Shown: positions 26,624 through 35,174, counted from the first letter of the stretch. The stretch: DNA of 64,000 nucleotides from BOG-908 sp964242115 (GCA_964242115.1 CAXSZX010000011.1:62001-126000), one strand, 5' to 3'. Translations and numbers: made by a program. Notes: generated by a model from the letters alone, not told the origin.

Positions 26624-26755
26624 GAAAGCAAGCGTTTCTTTTTTGAAAAAAAATACCAAAAAACTTTTGGTCTCTATGGCGCGTGCCGGTTGGATGGTCC
26701 GCGACAGCCGTAGCAAGAGTTTTTTGCTTCTTTCTTTCAAAAAAGAAGAACCTGC
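26624..26755 (-). repeat. PIE copy 15 (reverse)
   Basis: Directly after the clpA stop TAG. Left hairpin TTTCTTTTTTGAAAAAAAATA is decayed, CCAAAAAACTTTTGG, centre GATGGTCCGCGACAGCCG, right arm AAGAGTTTTTTGCTTC and hairpin CTTCTTTCTTTCAAAAAAGAAG. Confidence 0.9.
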
Positions 26756-26784
26756 GGAGCGCCGGCAAAACAGGACAACGATAG

Positions 26785-27063
26785 ATGAAAGCCACCTGGA
26801 ACGGCCACGTCATCGCGGAGAGCGATGACGTGGTGAAGGTCGAAGGCAACGCCTACTTCCCGATCTCGTCAGTCAAGCAGGACATTCTGCGCGAGAGCGC
26901 CACGCACAGCGTGTGTCCCTGGAAGGGCACAGCATCCTACTACTCGCTCGATGTAGACGGGCAGCAGAACAAGGATGCCGCCTGGTTCTATCCGGAACCC
27001 AAACAGGCGGCGGCCGAGATCAAGGACCGTGTGGCGTTCTGGAAGGGTGTCACTGTCAGCTGA
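26785..27063 (+). CDS. DUF427 domain protein
   Basis: A 92-residue protein matching DUF427 along its whole length: KATWNGHVIAESDDVVKVEGNAYFP at the start, SVKQDILRESATHSVCPWKG in the middle and AAWFYPEPKQAAAEIKDRVAFWKGV at the end. The fold is a small beta-sandwich seen in bacteria and fungi; the function is unknown. It starts 29 bp after PIE copy 15. The 3' end overlaps the converging downstream gene by 8 bp. Confidence 0.88.
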   Translation: MKATWNGHVIAESDDVVKVEGNAYFPISSVKQDILRESATHSVCPWKGTASYYSLDVDGQQNKDAAWFYPEPKQAAAEIKDRVAFWKGVTVS

Positions 27064-27637
27064 CCGCCGGCGGTGACTTCGCCGCGTGTTCACGCGTAAG
27101 CCGTTCGACGCGACTGGTGAAACGCGGGCCGTAAACCCGGAAGCAGCTGTAGACGATCTTGAGGCCGCTTGGCAGGGTTTTCGCCAGCGCCTCCAGACCT
27201 TCCACCACGTCCAGCCGTGGCATCAGCGTGGTTTCTTCCGACGGAAAAGCCACCGGCTCGGCTAGCTCGTTGCTGAGGTGTGGACATTGCCGCCGGGACC
27301 GGCGGGCACATGTCAGATGCATGGGCGGAACGTTGCCGACGTACCGGATCGCCGTCTCGCCTGCCGGGACCAGGCCGCCGGAGGCGACCGGAAATATCCA
27401 GCGGTCTGCGCGCGGGGTCCGGCGTCCGCATACGTGGCAAAGATGGCCGGCCATGCCGAGGCGCTGACGGGTAATGTTGAGCTGAGCGAATTTCGGCGTG
27501 CCCTGGCCCGGCTTCTGCACTTGCACGAGGTCGACGAGGCCCGGGAAATCCGTTGAGTCCTGCAGGCTGAACGATTGCTCGGCGGTCCAAGAGACCGTCC
27601 AGGGCACGGTGTCGCCGACGCGCCAGGTTATAGGCAA
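27056..27637 (-). CDS. Hypothetical protein with a Cys-rich, zinc-ribbon-like segment
   Basis: About 193 residues with no family I recognise. A CxxC (CHVCGRRTP, near residue 67) and a later Cys pair CARRSRRQCPHL (Cys 8 apart) could hold a metal. The intervening DRWIFPVASGGLVPAGETAIRYVGNVPPMHL looks like a conserved functional segment. The C-terminal third (GLEALAKTLPSGLKIVYSCFRVYGPRF) is basic. The start is unusual: a TTG at 27637 at the edge of PIE copy 16, since the frame otherwise continues into the repeat (MVRFFKKELLA). It overlaps the end of the DUF427 gene tail to tail. Confidence 0.55.
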   Translation of the reverse strand: MPITWRVGDTVPWTVSWTAEQSFSLQDSTDFPGLVDLVQVQKPGQGTPKFAQLNITRQRLGMAGHLCHVCGRRTPRADRWIFPVASGGLVPAGETAIRYVGNVPPMHLTCARRSRRQCPHLSNELAEPVAFPSEETTLMPRLDVVEGLEALAKTLPSGLKIVYSCFRVYGPRFTSRVERLTREHAAKSPPAVS

Positions 27638-27770
27638 GGCAAGCAGTTCTTTTTTGAAAAAACGAACCAAAAAACTTTTGTTCCCTGGGGTATACGCTGC
27701 AGAAACCTCCGCGACAGCAGAACCAAAAGTCTTTTGCTTCTTTTCTTCAGAAAAGAAGGCCTTGCTTGCT
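27638..27770 (-). repeat. PIE copy 16 (reverse)
   Basis: Between two minus-strand genes. Left hairpin GTTCTTTTTTGAAAAAACGAAC, CAAAAAACTTTTGTTCC, centre TGGGGTATACGCTGCAGAAACCTCC then GCGACAGCAG, right hairpin CTTCTTTTCTTCAGAAAAGAAGG. The centre is the mirror of copies 14 and 25. AAGGCAAGCAG of the left end overlaps the TTG start region. Confidence 0.95.
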
Positions 27771-29594
27771 TCATTCCCCGCTCAAGTCCCTGCGCCTGCT
27801 TTCCAACTCCTCGCTATACCGCCGCAAAGCATACTGCTCCGTCAGCAGCCCCAGCACCCGCAGAGTCTCCACCCCGTCCACCACCGCCAGCGCGTCGGCC
27901 TCCGCCGTCTCGAACAGGGTTGCCGCTTCCTTCACCGTCATCTGCGGCGTCAGCACCGAGTCCGTATGGTGCAGCATCTCTCCCACGCAGGCCACCGCGC
28001 CCTCCGCCGCGTGCGCGTCCGCCACCCACACCACGCCGGCGTAACGACCCTGCCGGTCAACCGCGATCACCCGCGTCACCGACCCCAGCGGGTAGGCCCG
28101 CCGGAACGCCGGCAGCGTCATGTCCGTGCCGACCGGCCGCGCGTCCGTGCGCATCATCCGCCCCACCGTCAGGTTGCGCATCCAGCCCACGTCCACCGCG
28201 CTGCGTATGCTCTCGCCGCGCAGGTGGAAGCGCCAGGTTGCGAACGAGTAGCCGAAGGTGCGCCGCACCGTGAGCGAGGAGACCACCGCGGCGGCCAGCA
28301 CCACCACCGTCAACGGCAGGCTGCCGGTGCTCTCCAACGCGAGGAACGTCATCGTCAGCGGCCCGCCGACGATGGCCACCGCCAGCCCGCTCATGCCGAT
28401 CAGCCCGTAGGCGCCTTCGGAGAACACCGGCACCGGCCAGGCCAGCAGCATCACCGCCGCGAACGCCTTGCCCAGCAGCGCGCCCAGGAACAGCGAGGCG
28501 AAGAACAGACCGCCGCGGAACCCCGAGCCCAGCGAGATCGCCGAACCTGCCGCCTTCAGCCCCAGCAGCAGCAGCAGCGTGCCCAGCGGCCACTGCGCGG
28601 TCAGGCTGTTGCGCACCGCCCCGTGCCCGGCCGAGAGCGCTGCCGGCGAGACGATCGCCAGTCCGCCCAGGATCAGCCCTCCGATCGCCGGCCGTAGCCA
28701 GGCCGGCACCCGGCTGCGGGTGAACGCCTGCTCGGTCAGGGTGACCGCGTACATGATGCAGATGCCGGCCAGCGCGCACAGCCCGCCCAGCGCGAGGACC
28801 GGCAGGAAGTCCAGCGTCGCCAGGCCCTGCGGCATCAGCGCGCTATAGCCGGGCTCGTCGCCCAGTATGACCCGCTGCACCATCACCGCGCTGATCGCGG
28901 CCGCCACCACAGGTGCGAGGTTGCCTAGCGAGTAGGTGCCGATCACCAGCTCGAAGGCGTAGAAGGCGCCGGTCAGCGGCGCGTTGAACGCGCTGGCGAT
29001 GGCGCCCGCCGCCCCGCAGCCCACCAGCATGCGCAGGTCCGCCCGCCGCACCCGGAAGAGTCGCCCTGCGCGCGAGAACACCGCCGCCCCGATTTGCGTG
29101 TAGCCCGCCTCCAGCCCCACCGAGGCGCCGACGCCGTTGCTCAGCAGCGTCTGCGCCACCACGATCAGGCTGTCCTTCATCGACATCTTGCCGCCGTACA
29201 GCGCGTTGGCTTCGATGGGATCGACCGTGCGACGCGGCACCCAGCGCGCCAGGCCCAGGGTCAGGCCGCCCATGCACAGCCCGCCCACCGAGGGCACCAG
29301 CAGCGCCCGCCATGCCGGCAGGCTCGCCTGGGCGGACAGCCGCTCGCCCGGGGCGAGGCCGTACAGCACCTCGTGCGCCAGTTGGCTCGTCTGGTTCATC
29401 GCCACCACCAGCAGGCCCGCCACCGTCCCCAGCAAGCCAGCCAGCACCACCAGCCAGATCTCGTCCGCACGCACCAGCGAGCGCAGGAACTGCGGCGCCT
29501 GAGCTGCCATGTCGCCCACGCCACGGCGCCGACGCGCCAGCACGGCTGAACCCCGCTGAGTCAGCGCTGCTGTCGGCTTGGGTGGCGGCGTCAT
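27771..29594 (-). CDS. ClC-type chloride channel/transporter with C-terminal CBS domains
   Basis: A 607-residue membrane protein. The ClC core is recognisable from LLVPSVGGLCMGGL, SVGLEAGYTQIGAA, VGCGAAGAIASAFNAPLTGAFYAFE and LGSGFRGGLFFASLFLGALLG. The last about 130 residues form two CBS domains (RMMRTDARPVGTDMTLPAF; LTPQMTVKEAATLFET). Canonical filter motifs are altered: GREGP is GLEAG and GSGIP/GxFxP is GSGFRGGLFFAS without prolines. This places it in a divergent ClC subgroup, so the ion and mechanism are uncertain. The start could be 29594 (MTPPPKP) or 29510 (MAAQAPQ). Confidence 0.85.
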   Translation of the reverse strand: MTPPPKPTAALTQRGSAVLARRRRGVGDMAAQAPQFLRSLVRADEIWLVVLAGLLGTVAGLLVVAMNQTSQLAHEVLYGLAPGERLSAQASLPAWRALLVPSVGGLCMGGLTLGLARWVPRRTVDPIEANALYGGKMSMKDSLIVVAQTLLSNGVGASVGLEAGYTQIGAAVFSRAGRLFRVRRADLRMLVGCGAAGAIASAFNAPLTGAFYAFELVIGTYSLGNLAPVVAAAISAVMVQRVILGDEPGYSALMPQGLATLDFLPVLALGGLCALAGICIMYAVTLTEQAFTRSRVPAWLRPAIGGLILGGLAIVSPAALSAGHGAVRNSLTAQWPLGTLLLLLGLKAAGSAISLGSGFRGGLFFASLFLGALLGKAFAAVMLLAWPVPVFSEGAYGLIGMSGLAVAIVGGPLTMTFLALESTGSLPLTVVVLAAAVVSSLTVRRTFGYSFATWRFHLRGESIRSAVDVGWMRNLTVGRMMRTDARPVGTDMTLPAFRRAYPLGSVTRVIAVDRQGRYAGVVWVADAHAAEGAVACVGEMLHHTDSVLTPQMTVKEAATLFETAEADALAVVDGVETLRVLGLLTEQYALRRYSEELESRRRDLSGE

Positions 29595-29638
29595 CCGTGG
29601 TGCTTCCTGGCGAGGGCAGGGGCTGCGCGGCCTCGCCA

Positions 29639-29836
29639 ATGTGTTGTGCTACGCCGCTGCCTTGCGCCGCAACCGATGTCGCACGCTGGTGTTACCAGGC
29701 TGTGCAAGCACCCGTCCCTGTTCCTCCCGTACCGCCCGACTATCCGGACCCGGACGCGCCGGTGCCCATCGAGGAACCGCCTGAGCCGCTGCCGGTGCCG
29801 CCTGATCCGTCGTCGCCACCGATGCAGGCCAGGTAA
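29639..29836 (+). CDS. Possible small Pro-rich protein
   Basis: 65 codons from an ATG at 29639: a Cys-containing N-terminus (MCCATPLPCAATDVARWCYQ) then a strongly Pro/Asp/Glu-rich tail (VPPVPPDYPDPDAPVPIEEP). In its favour, PIE copy 17 begins right after the TAA, as it does after real genes, and the Pro-rich tail is not expected by chance. Against it, the length is short, there is no clear ribosome-binding site and no known homologue. Nothing can be said about function. Confidence 0.35.
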   Translation: MCCATPLPCAATDVARWCYQAVQAPVPVPPVPPDYPDPDAPVPIEEPPEPLPVPPDPSSPPMQAR

Positions 29837-29837
29837 G

Positions 29838-29968
29838 AAAGCAGGCCAAAAACTTTCGTTCCTCTCGGATTGGTGGCGGTGCAACGCCTCGTTTCAGCTT
29901 CCCGCGACAGCGTACGCAAAAGCTTTTTGCTTCTTTTTCCCGAAAAAGAAGGCCTTGCTTCGCTTGCC
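29838..29968 (-). repeat. PIE copy 17 (reverse), left hairpin deleted
   Basis: AAGCAGGCC runs straight into AAAAACTTTCG, so the left hairpin is missing. The centre includes GTGCAACGCCTCGTTTC and CCCGCGACAGCG. The right arm is AAAAGCTTTTTGCTTC with hairpin CTTCTTTTTCCCGAAAAAGAAGG, then CCTTGCTT. Confidence 0.9.
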
Positions 29969-29991
29969 TTCCGGAACGCCATCGGGGACTA

Positions 29992-30795
29992 TTGAAGCTC
30001 AAAGCCACCATAGTCGGGGATGGTCCGCCGGTCTGCCTGCTGCACGGCCTGTTCGGCCGGGCGCGCAACCTTTCGGGCCTCGCTGCCACGGTAGCCGCCA
30101 CCCACCGGGTCGTCTCCCTGGACTTGCGCAATCACGGCGGCAGCCCGCATGCCGCCGGCATGACTTATGCCGACCAAGCGGCGGACGTGCTCGACACGTT
30201 GGCCGGCCTTGGGGTGCAAGCCTGCGCGCTGCTCGGCCATTCCATGGGCGGCAAGGTGGCAATGACCGCGTCCCTGATTGCGCCGGACCGGGTGGCGGCG
30301 CTGGTGGTCGCCGACATCGCGCCACGCGCGTACAGCCACAACAACGCGCGCGTGGCAGAGGCGCTGCGCGCCATCGAGCTGCGCCCTGGCCTGGACCGCC
30401 GCACGGCCGACGCTACGTTGGCGGCCGCCGTGCCGGACGCCGGCGTGCGCGCCTTTTTGTTGCAGAACCTGCAGTTCGGCCCCTACCCGCACTGGAAAAT
30501 CGGGCTGGGCCACATCGCCAAAGCTTTGCCGGACATTGAGGGTTGGACGCTGCCCACGCCGGCAGCACGCTACGATGGGCCCGCACTGTTCGTCGCCGGC
30601 GCGCTGTCCGACTACGTGCCGCAGGACAGCCTGGGCGTCATTCGCGGCTTGTTCCCGCGTGCGCATCTGCAGGTGCTGCCGCAAGCCGGCCACTGGCTGC
30701 ACGCGGAGCAGCCGGCTGCGTTTGCCGCCTGCGTTTGGCAGTTTCTGGCCGGCGTCGCCTCTGATTCCGCTTCCATCGGCGTCCGCACGCATTAG
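29992..30795 (+). CDS. Alpha/beta-fold hydrolase (esterase, YbfF-like)
   Basis: A 267-residue alpha/beta hydrolase. Oxyanion region VCLLHGLFGRARNLSGLA, nucleophile elbow LLGHSMGGKVAM (Ser near 84), acid in FVAGALSDYVPQD (Asp near 205) and catalytic His in PQAGHWLHAEQP (near 233). The LDLRNHGGSPH segment is typical of the YbfF/abhydrolase esterases. The substrate is unknown. The start is a TTG at 29992 (LKLKATIVGDG); no in-frame ATG fits the strand order. It is followed after 41 bp by a small membrane protein. Confidence 0.88.
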   Translation: MKLKATIVGDGPPVCLLHGLFGRARNLSGLAATVAATHRVVSLDLRNHGGSPHAAGMTYADQAADVLDTLAGLGVQACALLGHSMGGKVAMTASLIAPDRVAALVVADIAPRAYSHNNARVAEALRAIELRPGLDRRTADATLAAAVPDAGVRAFLLQNLQFGPYPHWKIGLGHIAKALPDIEGWTLPTPAARYDGPALFVAGALSDYVPQDSLGVIRGLFPRAHLQVLPQAGHWLHAEQPAAFAACVWQFLAGVASDSASIGVRTH

Positions 30796-30836
30796 TCTGA
30801 CGCAGGCGCTTCAACCGGAACATGGGCGACCAGGCC

Positions 30837-31031
30837 ATGACGTATGTGACGGGTTACAGCCGCAAGGGCCGCGACGAGGCGGCGGATCGCCGCACCAGCA
30901 GCCTCGCTGCCCTGGCGGTGACGCTCGGGTTGGTGGTGGTCGGCCTCTACCTCGTCGATACGTTGCGCGCGCAAAGCGACGTCGAGGATTGCGCGTTGTC
31001 CGGCCGGGTCGGTTGCGACGTGGTCAGGTAG
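30837..31031 (+). CDS. Small single-pass membrane protein, unknown
   Basis: 64 residues: a basic N-terminus (MTYVTGYSRKGRDEAADRR), one hydrophobic helix (SLAALAVTLGLVVVGLYLV, about 23-41) and a short tail with two Cys (DVEDCALSGRVGCDVVR). That organisation suggests an N-in bitopic protein whose Cys pair is outside. No family is recognised. An ATG at 30822 would add five residues. Probably co-transcribed with the hydrolase. Confidence 0.55.
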   Translation: MTYVTGYSRKGRDEAADRRTSSLAALAVTLGLVVVGLYLVDTLRAQSDVEDCALSGRVGCDVVR

Positions 31032-31063
31032 ACGCTGGCGGCGAGGCGACGCGCTGTCCTGCG

Positions 31064-31200
31064 GCAAGGGCAAGCGGTTCTCTTTTGAGGAAAATAACCG
31101 AAAAACTTTTGCTCCTCTAGGCGCGCGCTGCAGAAACTTCGCCACAGCGGGGACAAAAGCCTTCTGCTTCTTTTCTTCGGAAGACAAGGCCTCGCCTTAC
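31064..31200 (-). repeat. PIE copy 18 (reverse)
   Basis: Left CAAGCGGTTC, hairpin TTCTCTTTTGAGGAAAATAAC, CGAAAAACTTTTGCTCC, centre TAGGCGCGCGCTGCAGAAACTTCGCCACAGCGG, right arm AAAAGCCTTCTGCTTC, hairpin CTTCTTTTCTTCGGAAGACAAGG. Several stem mismatches make it an ageing copy. Confidence 0.88.
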
Positions 31201-31268
31201 TTCGAGGATGCCACCCGGCAAGCAGCGCCGTTCATGCTACCCTCCCCCCAGAGCAGCGGGAGTTCCCC

Positions 31269-32549
31269 ATGAACCACCACAAGCGCGTCCTCGCCGGCCA
31301 GACCCTGCATCCCGAAACCCTGATGATGGGCTTCGGCTACGACCCCGCTCTGTCGGAAGGCTCGGTCAAGGTCCCGATCTTCCAGACCAGCACGTTCGTC
31401 TTCCGCTCCGCCCAGCACGGCAAGGATTTCTTTGAGCTCGTCGCCGGCCTGCGCGAGCTGCGCGAGGGCGAGCAGCCCGGCCTGATCTACTCGCGTTTCA
31501 ACAACCCCGACCTCGAGATCCTCGAAGACCGCCTCACCATCTGGGACGGCGCGGAGGCCGCACTCGTGTTCGCCAGCGGCATGGCCGCGATCGCCACCAC
31601 CCTGCTCAGCGTGGCGCGGCCGGGCGACGTCATATTCTACAACGCGCCGATCTACGGCGGCACCGAGACGCTGCTGATGAAAGTGCTGCCCCGCTTCGGC
31701 ATCCAGGGCGTGGAGTTCGCCGGCAACCTGCCGCCCGAAGACATCGCCGCCCGGCTGGAGGAAGCGCAAGCTCACCTGGCCCCCGGGGCTCGCATTGCCG
31801 CCTTCATGCTGGAGACGCCGGCCAACCCTACCAACGACCTGGTGGACATCGCCCATTGCGCGCAGCTCGCCGCGACCCTGTCTGACCAGCCGGGTGGCCG
31901 CCCCGCGGTGATCGTGGACAACACTTTCCTCGGCCCGCTGTGGCAGTCGCCGCTGCAGCACGGTGCGGACATGGTGATCTACTCGCTGACCAAATACGTA
32001 GGCGGCCACAGCGACGTCGTCGCCGGCGCTGTGCTCGGCAGCATGGCCGCGCTGCGGCCGATCCGCTCCATGCGCAGCGCGCTGGGCACCATGAGCGACC
32101 CGCACACCGGCTGGCTGCTGATGCGCAGCCTCGAGACGCTCGAGCTACGGATGACCCGCGCCGGCGAGAACGCCCGCCGCGTTGCCGACTTCCTCGCCAA
32201 CCATCCCTCGATCGAGCGCGTGGGCTTCCTCGGCCACCTGCAGGCCGGCTCGCGCGAGGCGGACCTCTACGGGCGGCAGTGCAGCGGACCCGGCTCGACC
32301 ATCAGCGTCTACGTGCGCGGCGGCGAGGCGGAGGCGTTCGCGTTCCTCGACCGGCTCTCGATCATCAAGCTCGCGGTCAGCCTCGGGGGCACCGAGAGCC
32401 TTGCGTCGCACCCGGCGGCGATGACGCACATCGCGGTGCCTGCAGAGCGTAAGCGCCGGTTCGGGTTGCTGGACAATCTGGTGCGGATCTCGGTCGGTGT
32501 GGAGCATCCGGACGACTTGATTGCGGATCTGCGGCAGGCGCTTGAGTGA
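31269..32549 (+). CDS. PLP-dependent cystathionine gamma-synthase/methionine gamma-lyase family enzyme
   Basis: A 426-residue Cys/Met-metabolism PLP enzyme. It shows PIFQTSTFVFRSAQHG, the phosphate-binding YSRFNNPDLEILEDRL, FASGMAAIATTLLSV, IVDNTFLGPLWQSPL and the PLP lysine at K242 in SLTKYVGGHSD; SLGGTESLASHPAAMTH is the late substrate-carboxylate motif. Family members exchange or eliminate at the gamma carbon of homoserine derivatives or methionine (MetB, MetZ, MGL); sequence alone does not tell which. The extra insert EGSVKV/ELVAGLRELREGEQPGL marks a distinct subgroup. GGAG lies six bases before the ATG at 31269. Confidence 0.9.
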   Translation: MNHHKRVLAGQTLHPETLMMGFGYDPALSEGSVKVPIFQTSTFVFRSAQHGKDFFELVAGLRELREGEQPGLIYSRFNNPDLEILEDRLTIWDGAEAALVFASGMAAIATTLLSVARPGDVIFYNAPIYGGTETLLMKVLPRFGIQGVEFAGNLPPEDIAARLEEAQAHLAPGARIAAFMLETPANPTNDLVDIAHCAQLAATLSDQPGGRPAVIVDNTFLGPLWQSPLQHGADMVIYSLTKYVGGHSDVVAGAVLGSMAALRPIRSMRSALGTMSDPHTGWLLMRSLETLELRMTRAGENARRVADFLANHPSIERVGFLGHLQAGSREADLYGRQCSGPGSTISVYVRGGEAEAFAFLDRLSIIKLAVSLGGTESLASHPAAMTHIAVPAERKRRFGLLDNLVRISVGVEHPDDLIADLRQALE

Positions 32550-32681
32550 AGCAGGCAAGCAGTTCCTTTCTGAAAAAAACGAAAAACTCTTGCTGCGGCT
32601 GTCGCGGAACGTTCTGGAGCGTGTACCCAGGAGACAAAAGTTTTTGGTTCTTTTTTCGAAAAAGAACCACTTGCTTTCTCT
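32550..32681 (+). repeat. PIE copy 19 (forward)
   Basis: Between convergent genes. Left arm AAGCAGTTCCTTTCTG with a shortened stem, GAAAAACTCTTGC, centre GGCTGTCGCGGAACGTTCTGGAGC then GTGTACCCAGGAG, right hairpin GGTTCTTTTTTCGAAAAAGAACC, perfect. Confidence 0.93.
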
Positions 32682-33605
32682 CTACCCCAGCAAGAACCAC
32701 AACCGGAACAACTGCGTCTCCGCCCAGTTCTGCCGGCGTAACCCAGGGTGTCCCAGCGCGCGCAGCCGCTTTTGCCAACCGTCGTGCAGCCCCGCCGTGA
32801 TCAGCCCCAGCGCCTCGCGCGCCGCCGGCGAGAGAAGGTGCGCCTGTGCCTCCAGCGCGCCCATGTGCGCGCGGAAGGTGCGCATGAACACGTGCGGCCC
32901 GCGCCGCAGCGCCGCCCAGCTCCGCAGCACCGGCGAGAGCGGCACGCCGACCGCGTTGCGTTCGTGCTGGCGGTACAGCACCGTCGGTGCCTGGTCCGCC
33001 AGCACCTCGCCACCGCAGGCGGAGACCAGCACGTAGGCCCACCAGTCGTGCAGCGTGTCGGCCGGCGCGTAGGCCTCGGCCAGCAGGTCAGCTGCGTCGG
33101 GGTTGAGCATGACCGTGCAGCCGGTGGCGATGTTTTGCGTCATCGCGTGCGGAAACCCGACGTCGCCGCGGACGCGCGGGCTCTCGCGGATCGGCGAGAG
33201 GTCCGCGGCCACCAGCACCTGCCTGGCGCAGTAGAGCCCTGCCCGCCCGGCCGCCACCCGCCCCAGTGCCGCCACCCCGCGCGCGAGTTTTTCCGGCAGC
33301 CACACGTCGTCCTGGTCGGCGAACGCCACCACGCGGCCGCGCGGTGCGCGGCGCAGCAGGGCGAGGAAGCTGGAGGTGATGCCCAGCCGGCCCGCGTTGT
33401 CGTTGAGGTCCACCACGCGACCGGCGCCGGCGCCGGCGGCGAAGCGGCGCATCACCTCGGGTGTCGCGTCGCTGGACCCGTCGTCGCGCCAGAAAATCTG
33501 CCACTCGGCGTGGGATTGGGCGAGGAGGCTGTCGAGCTGTGCGTCGAGAAAGGCCGCGCCGTTGCGCGTGGACAGCAGGATCGCGACGTCGCCGCCGTTG
33601 CGCAC
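32682..33605 (-). CDS. Glycosyltransferase family 2, rhamnosyltransferase-like
   Basis: A 307-residue GT-A glycosyltransferase. VAILLSTRNGAAFLDAQLDSLLAQ is the GT2 opening; WRDDGSSDATPEV and FADQDDVWLPEKLARGV carry the Asp residues that bind the nucleotide and metal. The ADQDDVW motif is typical of rhamnosyl- and related O-antigen transferases. It lies 11 bp after rfbD in the dTDP-rhamnose cluster, so adding rhamnose to a cell-surface glycan is a reasonable inference. It is the last gene of the minus-strand rhamnose unit. Confidence 0.88.
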   Translation of the reverse strand: MRNGGDVAILLSTRNGAAFLDAQLDSLLAQSHAEWQIFWRDDGSSDATPEVMRRFAAGAGAGRVVDLNDNAGRLGITSSFLALLRRAPRGRVVAFADQDDVWLPEKLARGVAALGRVAAGRAGLYCARQVLVAADLSPIRESPRVRGDVGFPHAMTQNIATGCTVMLNPDAADLLAEAYAPADTLHDWWAYVLVSACGGEVLADQAPTVLYRQHERNAVGVPLSPVLRSWAALRRGPHVFMRTFRAHMGALEAQAHLLSPAAREALGLITAGLHDGWQKRLRALGHPGLRRQNWAETQLFRLWFLLG

Positions 33606-33616
33606 GCCGGCCGCGC

Positions 33617-34609
33617 CTATCCGGTCGCGCGCTGGTGGGAGGCGGGGTGGGCATCGCCGGGCGTGGCCTGTGTGCCGCCGGGCGGAGCCTGGGGGAAGCT
33701 GGGCGTTGCCTGGGACCGGCAGATAGCCGCCACCGCTGGCGCCAGGCTATCGTGCCACTCCGGCAGGCGCACGCCGAAAACGCGCTCCAGCCTGCCGCAG
33801 TCGAGCCGCGAATCGGCAGGCCGTCGGGCCGGGGTGGGCCAGTCGGCCGTGGCGATCGGCTCGACGGCGGGCACCGGCCAGCCGTGCCGGGCGGCTTCGG
33901 CGAAGATGGCGGTGGCAAAGCCGTGCCACGTCGTCTCGCCGTGTCCGGCAGCGTGGTAGATGCCGCCAAACCGCTCGCCCTGCGCCCCGGCTTGCGTCCC
34001 GCCGTGTGACGCGGCCAGCAGACGGTCCGCCACGCGCAGGGTGGCTGCGGCCAAATCGTCCGCGTTGGTGGGGCAGCCACGCTGGTCGGCGACCACCCGC
34101 AGGGTCGGCAGGCGCTTTGCCGCACCCAGCATGGTGAGCACGAAGTTGCGCCCTGCCCGGGCGTACACCCAGGAGGTGCGCAGGACCACCGCGCCGGGAT
34201 GCGCCGCCAGCACCGCACGCTCGCCGTCCATCTTAGTGGCGCCATACACGCCTGTTGGCGCCGTCGCGTCGTCCTCGGTGTAGGGGGCACCCTTGTTGCC
34301 GTCGAAGACGTAGTCGGTGGAGACGTGGATCAGCTGCGCGCCGGCCTGGGCGCAGGCTTCTGCCAGCAGGCCTGGACCCTCGGCGTTGGCGCGCCGGGCG
34401 GCCGCGCTGTCGGTCTCGGCGGCGTCCACCGCGGTGTAGGCGGCAGCGTTGATCACCAGCTTAGGGCGCGCGTCCCGCACCGCTGCGGCCACCGTCTCCG
34501 GCCGGTCAAAGTCGAACGCCGGGCGGCCCACAACGACGAGCCCCTCCGGCCGGGCGCGGGCAAGTGCCTGGGCCAGCTGCCCGGCCCCGCCGGTCACCAG
34601 GATGCTCAC
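33617..34609 (-). CDS. rfbD: dTDP-4-dehydrorhamnose reductase
   Basis: A 330-residue RmlD-type SDR that performs the last step of dTDP-L-rhamnose synthesis. LVTGGAGQLAQALAR binds NADPH; NAAAYTAVDAAETD, HVSTDYVFDGNKGAPYTEDD and the active-site GVYGATKMDGE (YxxxK) are present. RTSWVYARAGRNFV and the late RPADSRLDCGRLE complete the family pattern. The C-terminal 25 residues (QATPSFPQAPPGGTQATPGD) are an unusual Pro/Thr-rich extension. It overlaps rfbC by four bases. Confidence 0.94.
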   Translation of the reverse strand: MSILVTGGAGQLAQALARARPEGLVVVGRPAFDFDRPETVAAAVRDARPKLVINAAAYTAVDAAETDSAAARRANAEGPGLLAEACAQAGAQLIHVSTDYVFDGNKGAPYTEDDATAPTGVYGATKMDGERAVLAAHPGAVVLRTSWVYARAGRNFVLTMLGAAKRLPTLRVVADQRGCPTNADDLAAATLRVADRLLAASHGGTQAGAQGERFGGIYHAAGHGETTWHGFATAIFAEAARHGWPVPAVEPIATADWPTPARRPADSRLDCGRLERVFGVRLPEWHDSLAPAVAAICRSQATPSFPQAPPGGTQATPGDAHPASHQRATG

Positions 34610-35163
34610 GCGGCGAACCAGCCGGCGGCGTCCGCCCAGCCGGGCAGCACCTGGTCCTTGTCAGACAGCGTGGCTTCGTCCGGAGCGATAGGCCAGGGCA
34701 GCGCCAGCGTCGCGTCCGTCCATAGCACGCCGCGTTCGGCCGCGCGGTCGTACGGCGCGGTCACTTTGTAGGCCACCTCGGTGTCCGCCTCGATGGTGCA
34801 GAAACCGTGCAGGAAGCCGGGCGGCACCCAGAGCTGGGCGGCGTTCTCCGCCGTCAGCACCGCCGCGGCGTACTGACCGAAAGTGGGAGAGCCGGCGCGT
34901 GCGTCCACCGCCACGTCCCAGATGGCGCCGCGCAGCACCCGCACCAGCTTGCCCTGCACGTGCGGCGCCAACTGGCAGTGCAGGCCGCGCACGGTGCCGC
35001 GGGCGCGCGATGAACTCTGGTTGTCCTGCACGAAGGGTGCGGTTACGCCGTAGGCGGCCAGCTTGTCGGCCGAGTAGGTTTCCATGAAGTAGCCGCGCTC
35101 GTCGCCGAAGCGGGGGGGAGTTACGAGCAGGACTTCGGGGATGGCCTGGCGTTCGATTTTCAT
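34606..35163 (-). CDS. rfbC: dTDP-4-dehydrorhamnose 3,5-epimerase
   Basis: A 185-residue RmlC cupin. DERGYFMETYSADKL, QDNQSSSRARGTVRGLHCQ (with the catalytic His), GKLVRVLRGAIWDVAVDARAGS, LWVPPGFLHGFCT and YKVTAPYDRAAERGVLWTD all match RmlC. It double-epimerises dTDP-4-keto-6-deoxyglucose. Its stop overlaps the rfbD start; a PIE separates it from rfbA. Confidence 0.95.
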   Translation of the reverse strand: MKIERQAIPEVLLVTPPRFGDERGYFMETYSADKLAAYGVTAPFVQDNQSSSRARGTVRGLHCQLAPHVQGKLVRVLRGAIWDVAVDARAGSPTFGQYAAAVLTAENAAQLWVPPGFLHGFCTIEADTEVAYKVTAPYDRAAERGVLWTDATLALPWPIAPDEATLSDKDQVLPGWADAAGWFAA

Positions 35164-35174
35164 GCGGGACCTAG

